This document shows positions 1 to 8,128 of a stretch of DNA of 64,000 nt, piece after piece; position 1 is the first letter of the stretch; each line of letters starts with the position of its first letter. Source of the stretch: an uncultured Eubacteriales bacterium (GTDB lineage: Bacteria > Bacillota > Clostridia > Lachnospirales > Lachnospiraceae); the NCBI GenBank assembly GCA_900317515.1, contig ONHA01000021.1, positions 20,823-84,822 of the forward strand, written 5' to 3'. A model generated the notes under the pieces. That model was not told where the DNA came from and made no database searches. It saw only the letters and a list, made by a program, of their open reading frames with translations. The position numbers were made by a program, and so were the translations under genes.

Positions 1-2
1 CC

Positions 3-884
3 GGGAAGAAAATGCTCGCCGGCCTCTTCGCCGCCGCGCTCCTCTGCGAGAGCGACCGGAACGAGCCCTGCGGGCGCTGCCTCTCCTGCCGGAAGGCGAA
101 GGACGGGAACCACCCGGACATCATCTGGGTGAAGCACGAGAAGCCGGAGCTCATTAAGATCGATGAGATCCGCGACCAGGTCGTCGGAACGGTTGACATA
201 AAACCCTATGAGAGCCGCTTCAAGATCTACATCATCCCGGACGCGGACAAGATGAATCCGCAGGCGCAGAATGCATTTTTAAAGACGATCGAGGAGCCGC
301 CGTCCTACGCGGTGATCATGCTCCTCGCGGACAACCCGGACGCACTCCTTGAGACCGTCAGGTCCCGCTGCGTGCGGCTCGACCTCCGGGCGGTCCCGGA
401 TGCGGAGGTGAAGGAGTATCTCACGGAGGAGCTTCACTGCTCCGCCGGCGAGGCTGCCCTCCTTGCCGCCTTCGGCCAGGGCAACATCGGGCGTGCGCGC
501 GCCGCGGCCCGGGATGAGGTCTTCCGGGAGATGCTGGACACCGCGATCCGCCTCATGAAGAGCATTCACGACATGCCGGTCGTCGAGATCGTGACGACGG
601 TGAAGATCCTGGCAGAACAGAAGGAGCGCATTTACGATTTCCTCGATATCCTGCTCCTGTGGTTCAGGGACGTCCTTCTGTACAAGGCCACACGGGATCT
701 CGACGGTCTTATTTTCAGAAATGAAGCCAGCGAGATCCGGCGCGAGTCGTCCGCCTGCTCCTACGAGGGGCTGGAGGAGATCCTTTCCTCCATCGAGAAA
801 GCGAAGACGCGTCTTCGCGCAAATGTTAATTTTGAACTCGCGGTCGAGCTCCTTACGCTCACGATCCGCGATAACCTGTCCTGA
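3..884 (+). CDS. holB: DNA polymerase III delta' subunit, 5' end cut by window
   Basis: Delta' subunit of the clamp loader, which helps load the beta clamp during replication. The frame is open to the left window edge, and GKKMLAG at the start is the tail of a degenerate P-loop, so the true start lies upstream; the ATG at 12 is internal. A zinc-finger-like Cys cluster (CGRCLSC, then GNHPD) follows, then the AAA+ core with PDADKMNPQAQNAFLKTIEEPP (a sensor/SRC-type region) and SRC further on. The C-terminal half matches the collar domain. In Bacillus holB is followed by ricT, as here (24 bp gap). Identification is secure; only the N-terminus is missing. Confidence 0.93.
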   Translation, partial: GKKMLAGLFAAALLCESDRNEPCGRCLSCRKAKDGNHPDIIWVKHEKPELIKIDEIRDQVVGTVDIKPYESRFKIYIIPDADKMNPQAQNAFLKTIEEPPSYAVIMLLADNPDALLETVRSRCVRLDLRAVPDAEVKEYLTEELHCSAGEAALLAAFGQGNIGRARAAARDEVFREMLDTAIRLMKSIHDMPVVEIVTTVKILAEQKERIYDFLDILLLWFRDVLLYKATRDLDGLIFRNEASEIRRESSACSYEGLEEILSSIEKAKTRLRANVNFELAVELLTLTIRDNLS

Positions 885-908
885 CGGGCGGGCTTTGGGA
901 GTTTATGT

Positions 909-2024
909 ATGACGAGAGTTGTTGGCGTTAAGTTTAAGAATGTTAGTAAAATTTATTATTTTGATCCCATGTCCTTTGAGATCCACTACGATGACCGGGT
1001 GATCGTCGAGACCGCCCGCGGCATCGAGTACGGCCAGGTGGTCATCGCTCCGATGGAGTTTCCGGATGAGCGGGTCCCGCAGCCGCTGAAGCCGATCCTC
1101 CGGATGGCGACGGCGGACGACCGGGAGCGGGCAGCGGAGAACCACCGGAAGGAGCGGGAGGCCTACTGGATCTGCAAGAGCAAGATCGCCGAGCGGGAGC
1201 TCGACATGAAGCTGATCAAGGCGGAGTACACATTTGACAACAGCAAGGTGCTCTTTTATTTCACGGCGGACGGAAGAATCGATTTCCGCGATCTCGTGAA
1301 GGATCTGGCGGGCATCTTCAAGACCAGGATCGAGCTTAGGCAGATCGGCGTGCGCGACGAGACCAAGCTGCTCGGCGGCATGGGCGTCTGCGGGCGGCCG
1401 CTCTGCTGCCACACGTTCCTCACCGAGTTCGCGCCGGTCTCCATCAAAATGGCCAAGGAGCAGAACCTCTCGCTCAACCCGACCAAGATCTCCGGCAGCT
1501 GCGGCCGGCTTATGTGCTGCCTCAAAAACGAGTCCGACATGTACGCCGAGCTCTCGAAGAACCTGCCGAACAAGGGCGACCAGATGACCGCCCCGGACGG
1601 CCGGCACGGCGAGGTCCAGTCCGTGGACATCCTTCGGCAGCGGGTGAAGTGCATCGTCGACATGGAGAACGACGAGAGGGAGCTTCAGGAGTACCATATC
1701 GACGAGATCACCTTCATCCCGCACTCGAAGCGGCCGAAGAACCAGCAGCCGAAGGCGGAGAAAGCCGCAAAGAAGGCTGAAAATGAAGGAAACGAGCCGA
1801 AAGAGAAGGGAAATGAAAAGAAAAACCCCGAAAAGCGGCCCGAGAAGCGCTCCGGCGAAAAGCCCGTGAAGGGAAAACCCGAGAAGGAGAACGCCGGCGG
1901 TGAAAAAGAACCGGCCGGAAAGCGCGAGCACGAGCGCCCGAAGAACAGGCGTCCGAAGCGGAAGAAGGGCGATTTCCAGCGCAGGGACGGCGAGTCCGCC
2001 CGGAAGGAAGCGGACGCGACATGA
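909..2024 (+). CDS. ricT: PSP1-domain RNase Y regulator RicT/YaaT
   Basis: Homologue of Bacillus YaaT/RicT, part of the Fe-S Y-complex that steers RNase Y mRNA processing and affects sporulation, competence and biofilm (family knowledge). The PSP1 core begins near residue 1 with VVGVKFKNVSKIYYFDP. Conserved Cys clusters CGRPLCC (about 155-162) and CGRLMCC (about 198-204) are intact, consistent with cluster binding. After residue 275 comes a tail of about 95 residues very rich in Lys, Glu and Pro, probably disordered; Bacillus RicT is about 275 aa, so this tail is an addition. GGGAG precedes the ATG at 909 by about 7 bases, favouring it over the ATG at 905. It overlaps the next gene by 4 bp. 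Bacillus has yabA next; it is absent here. Confidence 0.92.
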   Translation: MTRVVGVKFKNVSKIYYFDPMSFEIHYDDRVIVETARGIEYGQVVIAPMEFPDERVPQPLKPILRMATADDRERAAENHRKEREAYWICKSKIAERELDMKLIKAEYTFDNSKVLFYFTADGRIDFRDLVKDLAGIFKTRIELRQIGVRDETKLLGGMGVCGRPLCCHTFLTEFAPVSIKMAKEQNLSLNPTKISGSCGRLMCCLKNESDMYAELSKNLPNKGDQMTAPDGRHGEVQSVDILRQRVKCIVDMENDERELQEYHIDEITFIPHSKRPKNQQPKAEKAAKKAENEGNEPKEKGNEKKNPEKRPEKRSGEKPVKGKPEKENAGGEKEPAGKREHERPKNRRPKRKKGDFQRRDGESARKEADAT

Positions 2025-2749
2025 TCCGGAAAGACGACCTTCTGAACGGGAATTTCATTTTCCAGGATACCGAAGGCTTCCTCTTCGGGATGGACGCGGT
2101 GCTGCTGGCCCACTATCCGGTTCTGCGGCGGTGCGACAACGTGCTTGACCTCTGCACCGGGAACGGCGCGGTGCCGCTCATCATGGAGCCGGCGGGGCGG
2201 AGTATGGGGGTTCATTTTACGGGACTTGAGATCCAGAAAAGCGCGGTATCCCTCGCGGAAAAGTCCGTGGCTTATAACGGCCTTGGCGAAAGCATCCGCA
2301 TCATAGAAGGCGACGTGAAGGAAGCGGCGCGGCTTTTGCCGGCGGCTTCCTTTTCTCTTGTGACGGTGAACCCGCCTTACATGAAGGGCGGACACGGGCT
2401 CGCGGGGGAGAGTGAGGCGCGGACGATCGCGCGGCACGAGGTGCTCCTTACGCTCGCGGATGTGGCCCGGGAGGGCTCCCGCATGCTCAAAATGCACGGG
2501 CGGCTTGCCATGGTGCACCGGCCGGAGCGGCTGCCGGAGATATTTGCGGAGCTTTCGAAGAATCACCTGGAGCCGAAGCGGATGCGGCTTGTGTATCCGA
2601 CGGCGGACAAGGCCCCGAATATGGTGCTCATCGAGGCGGTGAAGGGCGGCAACCCGGGCCTTAAGATCGATCCGCCGCTTGTCGTCTACAATGAGGACAG
2701 GAGCTATACAGAGGAACTTAAACGCATTTACGGGATAAAGGAGGTATAG
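2021..2749 (+). CDS. TrmN6-like tRNA1(Val) adenine-N6-methyltransferase (YabB family)
   Basis: Class I SAM-dependent methyltransferase of the YabB/YfiC family, which methylates A37 of tRNA1(Val) in Escherichia coli. The SAM-binding loop appears as LDLCTGNGAVPL (about residues 41-52) and the catalytic N6-adenine motif as NPPY (about 116-119). Length 242 aa is normal. The start overlaps the ricT stop in an ATGA, so translation is probably coupled. The order ricT-yabB-rsmI follows Bacillus except that yabA and the GIY-YIG gene yazA are missing. Function in this organism is inferred from the family; the substrate base is not shown by sequence. Confidence 0.88.
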   Translation: MIRKDDLLNGNFIFQDTEGFLFGMDAVLLAHYPVLRRCDNVLDLCTGNGAVPLIMEPAGRSMGVHFTGLEIQKSAVSLAEKSVAYNGLGESIRIIEGDVKEAARLLPAASFSLVTVNPPYMKGGHGLAGESEARTIARHEVLLTLADVAREGSRMLKMHGRLAMVHRPERLPEIFAELSKNHLEPKRMRLVYPTADKAPNMVLIEAVKGGNPGLKIDPPLVVYNEDRSYTEELKRIYGIKEV

Positions 2750-3595
2750 ATGACCGGCACACTCTATCTCATCGGGACGCCGATCGGCAATCTGGAGGAC
2801 ATGACGTACCGCGCGGTGCGGGTCCTTGGTGAGGCGGACCTCATCGCCTGCGAGGACACGCGGACCTCGGGGGTGCTCCTTAAGCACTTTGACATTCACA
2901 CGCCGCTCATAAGCTACCACAAATTCAACGAAAATGAGCGCGGCGAGGAGCTCGTCGACAAGCTCCTTGCCGGGCAGAACATCGCCCTCATCACGGATGC
3001 GGGCATGCCGGGGATCTCGGATCCCGGGGAGGTGCTCGTCAGAATGTGCCACGAGGCGGGGATCACGGTCACGGCGGTGCCGGGCCCGTCCGCGGTGGTG
3101 ACGGCCCTCGCGCTCTCAGGCCGGGATACGAGGCGGTTTTCATTTGAGGGATTTCTCCCGCAGGAGAAGAAGGAGCGCGATCAGGTCCTCATGGAAATGA
3201 AAACCGAGACCCGCACGATGATCCTCTATGAGGCTCCCCACCGGCTTGCAAAGACACTGGGGGTCCTTAAGGAGACGCTCGGCGGAGAGCGGAAGATCTC
3301 GCTCTGCCGGGAACTGACGAAGAAGTTTGAGACGGTCACGGACACGACGATCGATGAGGCGATGGAGGCGCTCGAACTGACGCCGGCCCGCGGGGAGTAC
3401 GTGCTGGTCCTTGCCGGGCGGGACCCGGGCGAGGCCGAGGCGGAGCGGGCGGCGTCCTTTGCGGAGATTCCGCTCGCGGACCATGTGGCGTCCTACGAGG
3501 CGCAGGGCATGAGCCGCAAGGAGGCCATGAAGGCGGCGGCGAAGGACCGCGGGATAAGCCGGCGGGAGGTGTACCAGGCGCTGCTTGGGGAGTGA
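2750..3595 (+). CDS. rsmI: 16S rRNA (cytidine1402-2'-O)-methyltransferase
   Basis: RsmI adds the 2'-O-methyl group to C1402 in the decoding centre of 16S rRNA, using SAM. The tetrapyrrole-methylase fold is clear: GTLYLIGTPIGNLEDMT at the N-terminus, the ACEDTRTSG motif near residue 34, LITDAGMPGISDPG near residue 80 and VPGPSA near residue 108. Length 281 aa is typical. An AAAGGAGG site sits just before the ATG, which directly abuts the upstream stop codon. It is the last gene of this operon: a strong hairpin follows within 20 bases of the stop. Confidence 0.95.
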   Translation: MTGTLYLIGTPIGNLEDMTYRAVRVLGEADLIACEDTRTSGVLLKHFDIHTPLISYHKFNENERGEELVDKLLAGQNIALITDAGMPGISDPGEVLVRMCHEAGITVTAVPGPSAVVTALALSGRDTRRFSFEGFLPQEKKERDQVLMEMKTETRTMILYEAPHRLAKTLGVLKETLGGERKISLCRELTKKFETVTDTTIDEAMEALELTPARGEYVLVLAGRDPGEAEAERAASFAEIPLADHVASYEAQGMSRKEAMKAAAKDRGISRREVYQALLGE

Positions 3596-3605
3596 AGGCT
3601 TTTAA

Positions 3606-3657
3606 ACGCAATAAGGGACGATTCTCCGAAGAGGAGAATCGTCCCTTGCTTATGCGT
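3606..3657. terminator. Bidirectional intrinsic terminator
   Basis: A perfect 15-bp stem (3613-3627 with 3633-3647) closes a 5-base loop GAAGA. The flanks ACGCA and TGCGT (3606-3610, 3653-3657) extend it after a small internal loop. It lies between the converging rsmI and cytidylate-kinase-like genes, so it probably ends both transcripts. Confidence 0.85.
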
Positions 3658-3667
3658 TGCGTTTTGA

Positions 3668-4282
3668 TTATCTCTCGAGATACCCGAGTCTCTCCAGGAA
3701 GTCCTCGATGAACTTCACGGACTCCTCGAGCCCCAGGGCGGAAGAGTTCAGCATGAGGTCCTTGTTCTCCGGGGAGCCCCACTTCTGGTCCGTGTAGAAC
3801 TGGTAGTAGGCGCGGCGGGTCTTGTCGATCCGGCGGACGATCTTGTCGGCGGCCAGATTGTCGGCGATGCCCTCGACGACCATGATCCGTTTGATACGGT
3901 CAAGGCGCGGCGCATAGATGAAAATGTTCACGAGGCACGGATAATTCTGCAGCACATCGTCCGCGCAGCGGCCGACGAAGATCGCGGAGCCCTTGTTGGC
4001 CTCCTCGCGGATGATCTGGGCCTGGAGCGCATAGAGCCTGGACGAGCGGGACGCCGTGTCCACGCCGTAGGCGATGTAGGGTTCAAAGAACGGATTGGAG
4101 AGTCTCTCGTCGTCGGATTCGAGGTCTGCCTCGTCGAATCCGTGTTTTTCGGCGATCATGGTAATCATGTTCTTGTCGAAGACCGGGATATCGAGATCCT
4201 TGCCGAGCGCTTCGGCGATCATACGTCCGCCGCTCCCGTATTCACGGCCGATGGTGATCAGGACTTTTTGTGTGAGCTTCAT
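3668..4282 (-). CDS. Cytidylate-kinase-like family protein
   Basis: P-loop kinase-like protein of the family annotated as cytidylate-kinase-like. The N-terminus has ITIGREYGSGGRMIAEALG, a P-loop variant lacking the classical GK[ST] (GSGGR instead), followed by PVFDKNMI. Further on come a GRCADDVL segment and the Arg-rich LID-like stretch IVRRIDKTRRAYYQFYTDQ. Length is 204 aa. AAAGGAGG precedes the ATG. Upstream on the same strand is an extended -10 TGCTAAAAT (complement of 4318-4326). It stands alone between convergent rsmI and codirectional recQ. Real substrate unknown; many such proteins are annotated only by similarity. Confidence 0.82.
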   Translation of the reverse strand: MKLTQKVLITIGREYGSGGRMIAEALGKDLDIPVFDKNMITMIAEKHGFDEADLESDDERLSNPFFEPYIAYGVDTASRSSRLYALQAQIIREEANKGSAIFVGRCADDVLQNYPCLVNIFIYAPRLDRIKRIMVVEGIADNLAADKIVRRIDKTRRAYYQFYTDQKWGSPENKDLMLNSSALGLEESVKFIEDFLERLGYLER

Positions 4283-4387
4283 GGTATCGCCTCCTTTGGG
4301 GTATTTCTTTATGAGTATTTTAGCACAAATTGACGGAAAAATAAATAGATAATCGTGGAAGATTGTGAAAAATTACGAGCACGGTTC

Positions 4388-5911
4388 TCAGTGCGTCTCG
4401 ACGAACGCGCGGATCTCGTCGAGAAAGTAACGCCCGAAGCGGAGGGAGCGGAGGAGCCCTGCATTTTCCATGAGAAGGAGGTCCGGCAGTGTGGTCGGGC
4501 GGACGAGCGCCAGATCGTGCAGGGTCCGGTCGGAGAAGATCTTCCATGGAGGCGTGCCGGTCTCCTTTGAAAGGCGCTTTCGGAGGGCGACGAGCTCCCT
4601 GTGGAGCGCGGCGTTCTCGGTATCCGGCTGCACCCTGCGGGCGGAAAGCCCGGGGTCGGGCAGGCGGAGGCAGACCGAGCATTTTCCGCAGAAGGCCGGG
4701 GCGGCCTCACCGAAGGAGGTCAGCATGGCCTGCCGGAGGCAGGTCTTCCCGGCGGCGTAGCGCTGCATGTTCCGGAGCTTTCGAAGGCGGTAGTCCCGGA
4801 AGGTATTTTCGGGCCCGCGGGCTGTCAGAAAATGAAACTTCCGTATTTTTCCGCCGTCCTCGAGCTCTCCAGGGTGGTCAAGAAAGAAGCGGCAGACCGG
4901 CAGGTCCTTATCGTTCGTGAGAAGGATGCACTCCGAGGGCTTTCCGTCGCGCCCGGCGCGGCCGGCTTCCTGGTAGTAATTTTCCATGTCCATCGGGAGA
5001 TTGTAGTGGATGACAAAGCGCACGTCGGGCTTATCGATCCCCATGCCGAAGGCGTTGGTCGCGACCATGAGGAGGACGCGGCCGGCGAGCCAGTCCTCCT
5101 GGTTCTCCCGGCGGACCTTCTCGGGGAGGCCGGCGTGGTAGGGCCGGCAGGCGATCCCCCGACAGGCGAGCCGCTTTGCGAGGGCGTCCACGGTGCGGCG
5201 GGTCATGCAGTAGACGATCCCGCAGCTTCCCTTATATTTATGAAGAAATCCAAGGAGAGCCTGCCACTTGTCGGACGGGTGCTGCACCGTGAAGAAGAGA
5301 TTCGGCCGGTCGAAGCCGGTCGTAAGGCAGAAGGGGGCCCTGAGGCCGAGATTCCCGATGATATCTTCCTTTACCTCCCTTGTCGCGGTGGCGGTCAGGG
5401 CCAGAATGACCGGGCGTGTCTTGAGACGGGCGGCAAAATCGCCGATCCTCCGGTAGGAGGGGCGGAACTCGCGGCCCCAGTGGGAGATGCAGTGGGCTTC
5501 GTCGACGACAAGGAGGGAGATGTCTGCATTTTCCGCATATGAAAGAAACCGGGGCGAGGCGAGTCTCTCCGGGGAGACGTAGAGAAGGCGGAGTGCGCCT
5601 TTTGCGGCGAGGGTGAGAACCTCCTCCCGCTCGGACCGCGGCATTGCCGAGTTGATGAAGCGGGCGGGAATGCGGCGGCCCCGCAGCGATCCTGTCTGAT
5701 CCTCCATGAGGGAGATGAGGGGCGTCACGACGAGGGTGAGGCCCGGAAAAATGAGCGCGGGGATCTGGTAGCAGAGGGATTTGCCGGCGCCGGTCGGCAT
5801 GATGCCGAGCGCATCGCGCCCGGAGAGGACGGCGCGGATGAGAGACTCCTGGCCGGTGCGGAAGGAGTCGTAGCCGAAATAGGTCTTTAAAACGTTGTAA
5901 GCATCCTGCAT
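4388..5911 (-). CDS. recQ: RecQ-family ATP-dependent DNA helicase
   Basis: 3'-5' DNA helicase acting in recombination and repair. Motif I (MPTGAGKS, about residue 39), the DEAH box (VDEAHCISHWG, about 135) and motif VI (EAGRAGRDG, about 310) are present. A four-Cys zinc site follows (CLRQAM then CGKCSVC). The C-terminal roughly 80 residues (ALHRELVALRKRL onward, with DLALVRP) look like an HRDC domain. The RQC winged helix normally between zinc site and HRDC is absent, which explains the short length of 507 aa. No Shine-Dalgarno is visible before the ATG, and the start codon lies in a 7-bp hairpin (5906-5912 with 5919-5925). The gene is monocistronic. Confidence 0.92.
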   Translation of the reverse strand: MQDAYNVLKTYFGYDSFRTGQESLIRAVLSGRDALGIMPTGAGKSLCYQIPALIFPGLTLVVTPLISLMEDQTGSLRGRRIPARFINSAMPRSEREEVLTLAAKGALRLLYVSPERLASPRFLSYAENADISLLVVDEAHCISHWGREFRPSYRRIGDFAARLKTRPVILALTATATREVKEDIIGNLGLRAPFCLTTGFDRPNLFFTVQHPSDKWQALLGFLHKYKGSCGIVYCMTRRTVDALAKRLACRGIACRPYHAGLPEKVRRENQEDWLAGRVLLMVATNAFGMGIDKPDVRFVIHYNLPMDMENYYQEAGRAGRDGKPSECILLTNDKDLPVCRFFLDHPGELEDGGKIRKFHFLTARGPENTFRDYRLRKLRNMQRYAAGKTCLRQAMLTSFGEAAPAFCGKCSVCLRLPDPGLSARRVQPDTENAALHRELVALRKRLSKETGTPPWKIFSDRTLHDLALVRPTTLPDLLLMENAGLLRSLRFGRYFLDEIRAFVETH

Positions 5912-5939
5912 GGTTTTATGCAGGTGCGGCGCTTCTTGT

Positions 5940-5948
5940 ATTATAGCA
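5940..5948 (-). promoter_or_regulatory. Extended -10 promoter of recQ
   Basis: On the minus strand this reads TGCTATAAT, a perfect extended -10 element, about 30 bases upstream of the recQ start. No good -35 is seen, which extended -10 promoters do not need. Confidence 0.6.
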
Positions 5949-6040
5949 CAAAAAGCGCGGGAAAGAGGGGCTGATTTTCGACTTGTTAGGTTTCGCCGGA
6001 TAGTATAAGATGAAGGCAGGAAAAAGAGGGAGGTTATTGC

Positions 6041-6895
6041 ATGGCAAAGATCCTTAAGGGGGCGCCCGTCGCGGCGGCCATGACAGAGAAAATGAAAACC
6101 GACTCGGACCGGCTGCGTAAGGCGGGCATTGTCCCGACGCTCGCGATCCTGCGCGTCGGCGAGAGGGATGACGACCTCTCCTACGAGCGGGGCGCCATGA
6201 AGCGGGCGGAGAAGGCCGGCATCGAGGTGAAAAATGTGGTTTTTCCGGCGAACGTCTCCGGCGAAACATTTTTTAAGGCGCTCGAGGATTTAAACGAAGA
6301 CCCTCAAGTCCACGGGATCCTCATGTTCCGGCCGCTCTCGAAGCACCTTGACGGGGAGAAGGCGAGAAAGATGCTGGCCCCGGAGAAGGACGTGGACGGC
6401 TGCACCGACGGGTCGCTTGCCGGTGTTTTCACCAACACGCCGCTGGGATTTCCGCCCTGCACGGCCGAGGCGGTCATGGAGATCCTGCATTTTTATGATA
6501 TTGACATCAGGGGAAAGAGCGCGGCTGTAATCGGCCGCTCGCTCGTCATCGGCCGTCCGGTCGCGATGATGCTCATGCATGAAAACGCGACCGTCACGAT
6601 CTGCCACACAAAAACGCCGGATGTGCCGGCGGTGACGCGGGAGGCGGACATCGTGATCGCGGCCTCCGGGCAGATGCTGAGCGTGGGAAAAGAGTATCTT
6701 AAGGCCGGACAGACCGTCATCGACGTCGGGATCGGCTGGAATGAGGAACTCGGGAAGCTCTGCGGCGATGTGAAATTCGAGGAGGCGGAAACGATCGTGG
6801 ACGGAATCACCCCGGTGCCGGGCGGCGTCGGCGCGGTGACGACCGCGGTTTTGTGCCGGCATGTCATCATGGCGGCGGAAAGGAGTTTATCATGA
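6041..6895 (+). CDS. folD: Bifunctional methylenetetrahydrofolate dehydrogenase/cyclohydrolase
   Basis: FolD interconverts 5,10-methylene-THF, methenyl-THF and 10-formyl-THF, linking serine or formate carbon to purine and formyl-Met synthesis. Signatures visible: the substrate-site segment SYERGAMKRAEKAGI (the usual YxxxK is altered, with Y-E-R-G-A-M-K keeping Tyr and a Lys), PLSKHLDGEKARKMLAPEKDVDG, then the NADP site VIGRSLVIGRPVAMML and the C-terminal PVPGGVGAVTTAVL. Length 284 aa is normal. GGGAGG lies upstream of the ATG. It overlaps the next gene by an ATGA, giving a three-gene folate/formate operon. Confidence 0.95.
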   Translation: MAKILKGAPVAAAMTEKMKTDSDRLRKAGIVPTLAILRVGERDDDLSYERGAMKRAEKAGIEVKNVVFPANVSGETFFKALEDLNEDPQVHGILMFRPLSKHLDGEKARKMLAPEKDVDGCTDGSLAGVFTNTPLGFPPCTAEAVMEILHFYDIDIRGKSAAVIGRSLVIGRPVAMMLMHENATVTICHTKTPDVPAVTREADIVIAASGQMLSVGKEYLKAGQTVIDVGIGWNEELGKLCGDVKFEEAETIVDGITPVPGGVGAVTTAVLCRHVIMAAERSLS

Positions 6896-7518
6896 GTTAT
6901 CCGAAAACATTTGTGTCAGGAATTCTTGCCGGGATCGCGATCGCGCTCGGCGGCGTGATCTTTCTCTCGGTCGAGAATAAAATGCTGGGGGCCTTCCTCT
7001 TCACGGTCGGGCTCTTCTCGGTGTGCGGCTTCGGCTTTCACCTCTTCACCGGCAAGGTGTGCTACGTCTTCCGGAATGACCGGGAGTACGCGCTGCGCCT
7101 GCCCGTGATCTGGGTCGGAAACCTCCTCGGCACCGGCCTTGTCGCCGGAGCGGCAGCCCTGACAAGGTCGGGCGCGGCCCTCTCCGAGAAGGCGGCGGCG
7201 CTCGCGGCCGTAAAGAACGGCGACAGCCTCGTGAGCCTTTTCTTCCTGGGGCTCCTCTGCAATATTTTCATTTACATCGCGGTGGAGGGCTACGGCAAGC
7301 TGCCCCATGAGGTCGGAAAATACATGGCTCTCGTCTTCGGCGTCATGGGCTTTATCCTGTGCGGGACGGAGCACTGCGTCGCGGACATGTTCTACTTCTG
7401 GATGGGCGGCGCCTGGAGCGGCCGTGCGGTGCTCTCGATCCTTGTGATCACGGCGGGCAACTGCGCGGGCGGCGTGATTCTGCCGCTGCTTCGCTCCTAC
7501 ACGGGGAGCAAAAAGTGA
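6892..7518 (+). CDS. Formate/nitrite transporter family protein (short form)
   Basis: Channel-type membrane protein of the FNT family, which moves formate, nitrite or related small anions. The start at 6892 is chosen because AGGAG lies 5 bases upstream and the ATG overlaps the folD stop. Family marks are present: HLFTGK (the omega-loop LFTG) near residue 50 and GTEHCVADMFYF with the conserved central His near residue 155. Six hydrophobic segments can be drawn. At 208 aa it is well below the usual 260-285 aa. Its place between folD and the 5-formyl-THF enzyme points to formate exchange feeding or draining the folate pool, an inference from context. Substrate could instead be another monovalent anion. 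Confidence 0.85.
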   Translation: MSYPKTFVSGILAGIAIALGGVIFLSVENKMLGAFLFTVGLFSVCGFGFHLFTGKVCYVFRNDREYALRLPVIWVGNLLGTGLVAGAAALTRSGAALSEKAAALAAVKNGDSLVSLFFLGLLCNIFIYIAVEGYGKLPHEVGKYMALVFGVMGFILCGTEHCVADMFYFWMGGAWSGRAVLSILVITAGNCAGGVILPLLRSYTGSKK

Positions 7519-8060
7519 AAAACAAGCTTCGCCGCGAGAAGATCGCGGCCCGGGAGGCTCTCTCAGCCGGGGAACGGCAGGCAAAATCGGAGGAGATCGC
7601 CCGGCATATAGCGGCCCTGCCGGAGTTTCAGGCGGCCCGGACAGTGATGCTCTATCGGGGGATAAAAGGCGAGGTCCGGCTGGATCATCTCACCTGCCTT
7701 GCCCCGGAAAAGCGTTACGCCTACCCGCTGTGCCGGGACGGAGGGGAGATGCTTGCGCTTATCCCTGAGGACGAGACGGCGTTTAAGCCGGGTCCGTTCG
7801 GAATCCCGGAACCGGATTCCTCCCGGTCGGAGGAGGCTGAGCCGGAAGAGATCGATCTTGTGATCTGCCCCTGCACTTCCTTTGACGATGCGGGCCGAAG
7901 GCTCGGAATGGGCGGCGGCTATTACGACCGGTTTCTCCCGAGGTGCAACCGCGCGCACGTGATTGCGGCGGCCTTTGCCTGCCAGAGGGCGGAGGAGCTG
8001 CCCGAGGAGCCGCACGACGTGCGGATGGAGCTGGTGGTGACGGAAGAGGGAGTATTTTAA
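7515..8060 (+). CDS. 5-formyltetrahydrofolate cyclo-ligase
   Basis: Converts 5-formyl-THF to 5,10-methenyl-THF with ATP, returning a storage folate to the active pool. The start is taken as GTG at 7515, giving VKNKLRREKIAAREAL, because it overlaps the previous stop in a GTGA and removes a long N-terminal extension seen from the ATG at 7359. Family motifs: the Arg/Lys-rich N-terminus, LYRGIKGEV, CPCTSFDDAGRRLGMGGGYYDRFL with the signature GGGYYDR. Length 181 aa is normal. It closes the operon with a strong terminator 14 bases after the stop. Confidence 0.92.
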   Translation: MKNKLRREKIAAREALSAGERQAKSEEIARHIAALPEFQAARTVMLYRGIKGEVRLDHLTCLAPEKRYAYPLCRDGGEMLALIPEDETAFKPGPFGIPEPDSSRSEEAEPEEIDLVICPCTSFDDAGRRLGMGGGYYDRFLPRCNRAHVIAAAFACQRAEELPEEPHDVRMELVVTEEGVF

Positions 8061-8073
8061 CTAAACCTGATTA

Positions 8074-8116
8074 AAAAGGCAGGGTGAAATGTACAAACAG
8101 TTTCACCCTGCCTTTT
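8074..8116. terminator. Bidirectional intrinsic terminator
   Basis: Perfect 16-bp stem (8074-8089 with 8101-8116) around an 11-base loop, with A tract on the left and T tract on the right. It separates the convergent cyclo-ligase and CotH genes. Confidence 0.88.
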
Positions 8117-8128
8117 ATTTTTTTATGC

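Noticed and set aside
6853-6891. Upstream start for the formate channel
   Set aside because: It would add a segment overlapping folD; the ATG at 6892 has a ribosome site and the usual ATGA overlap.
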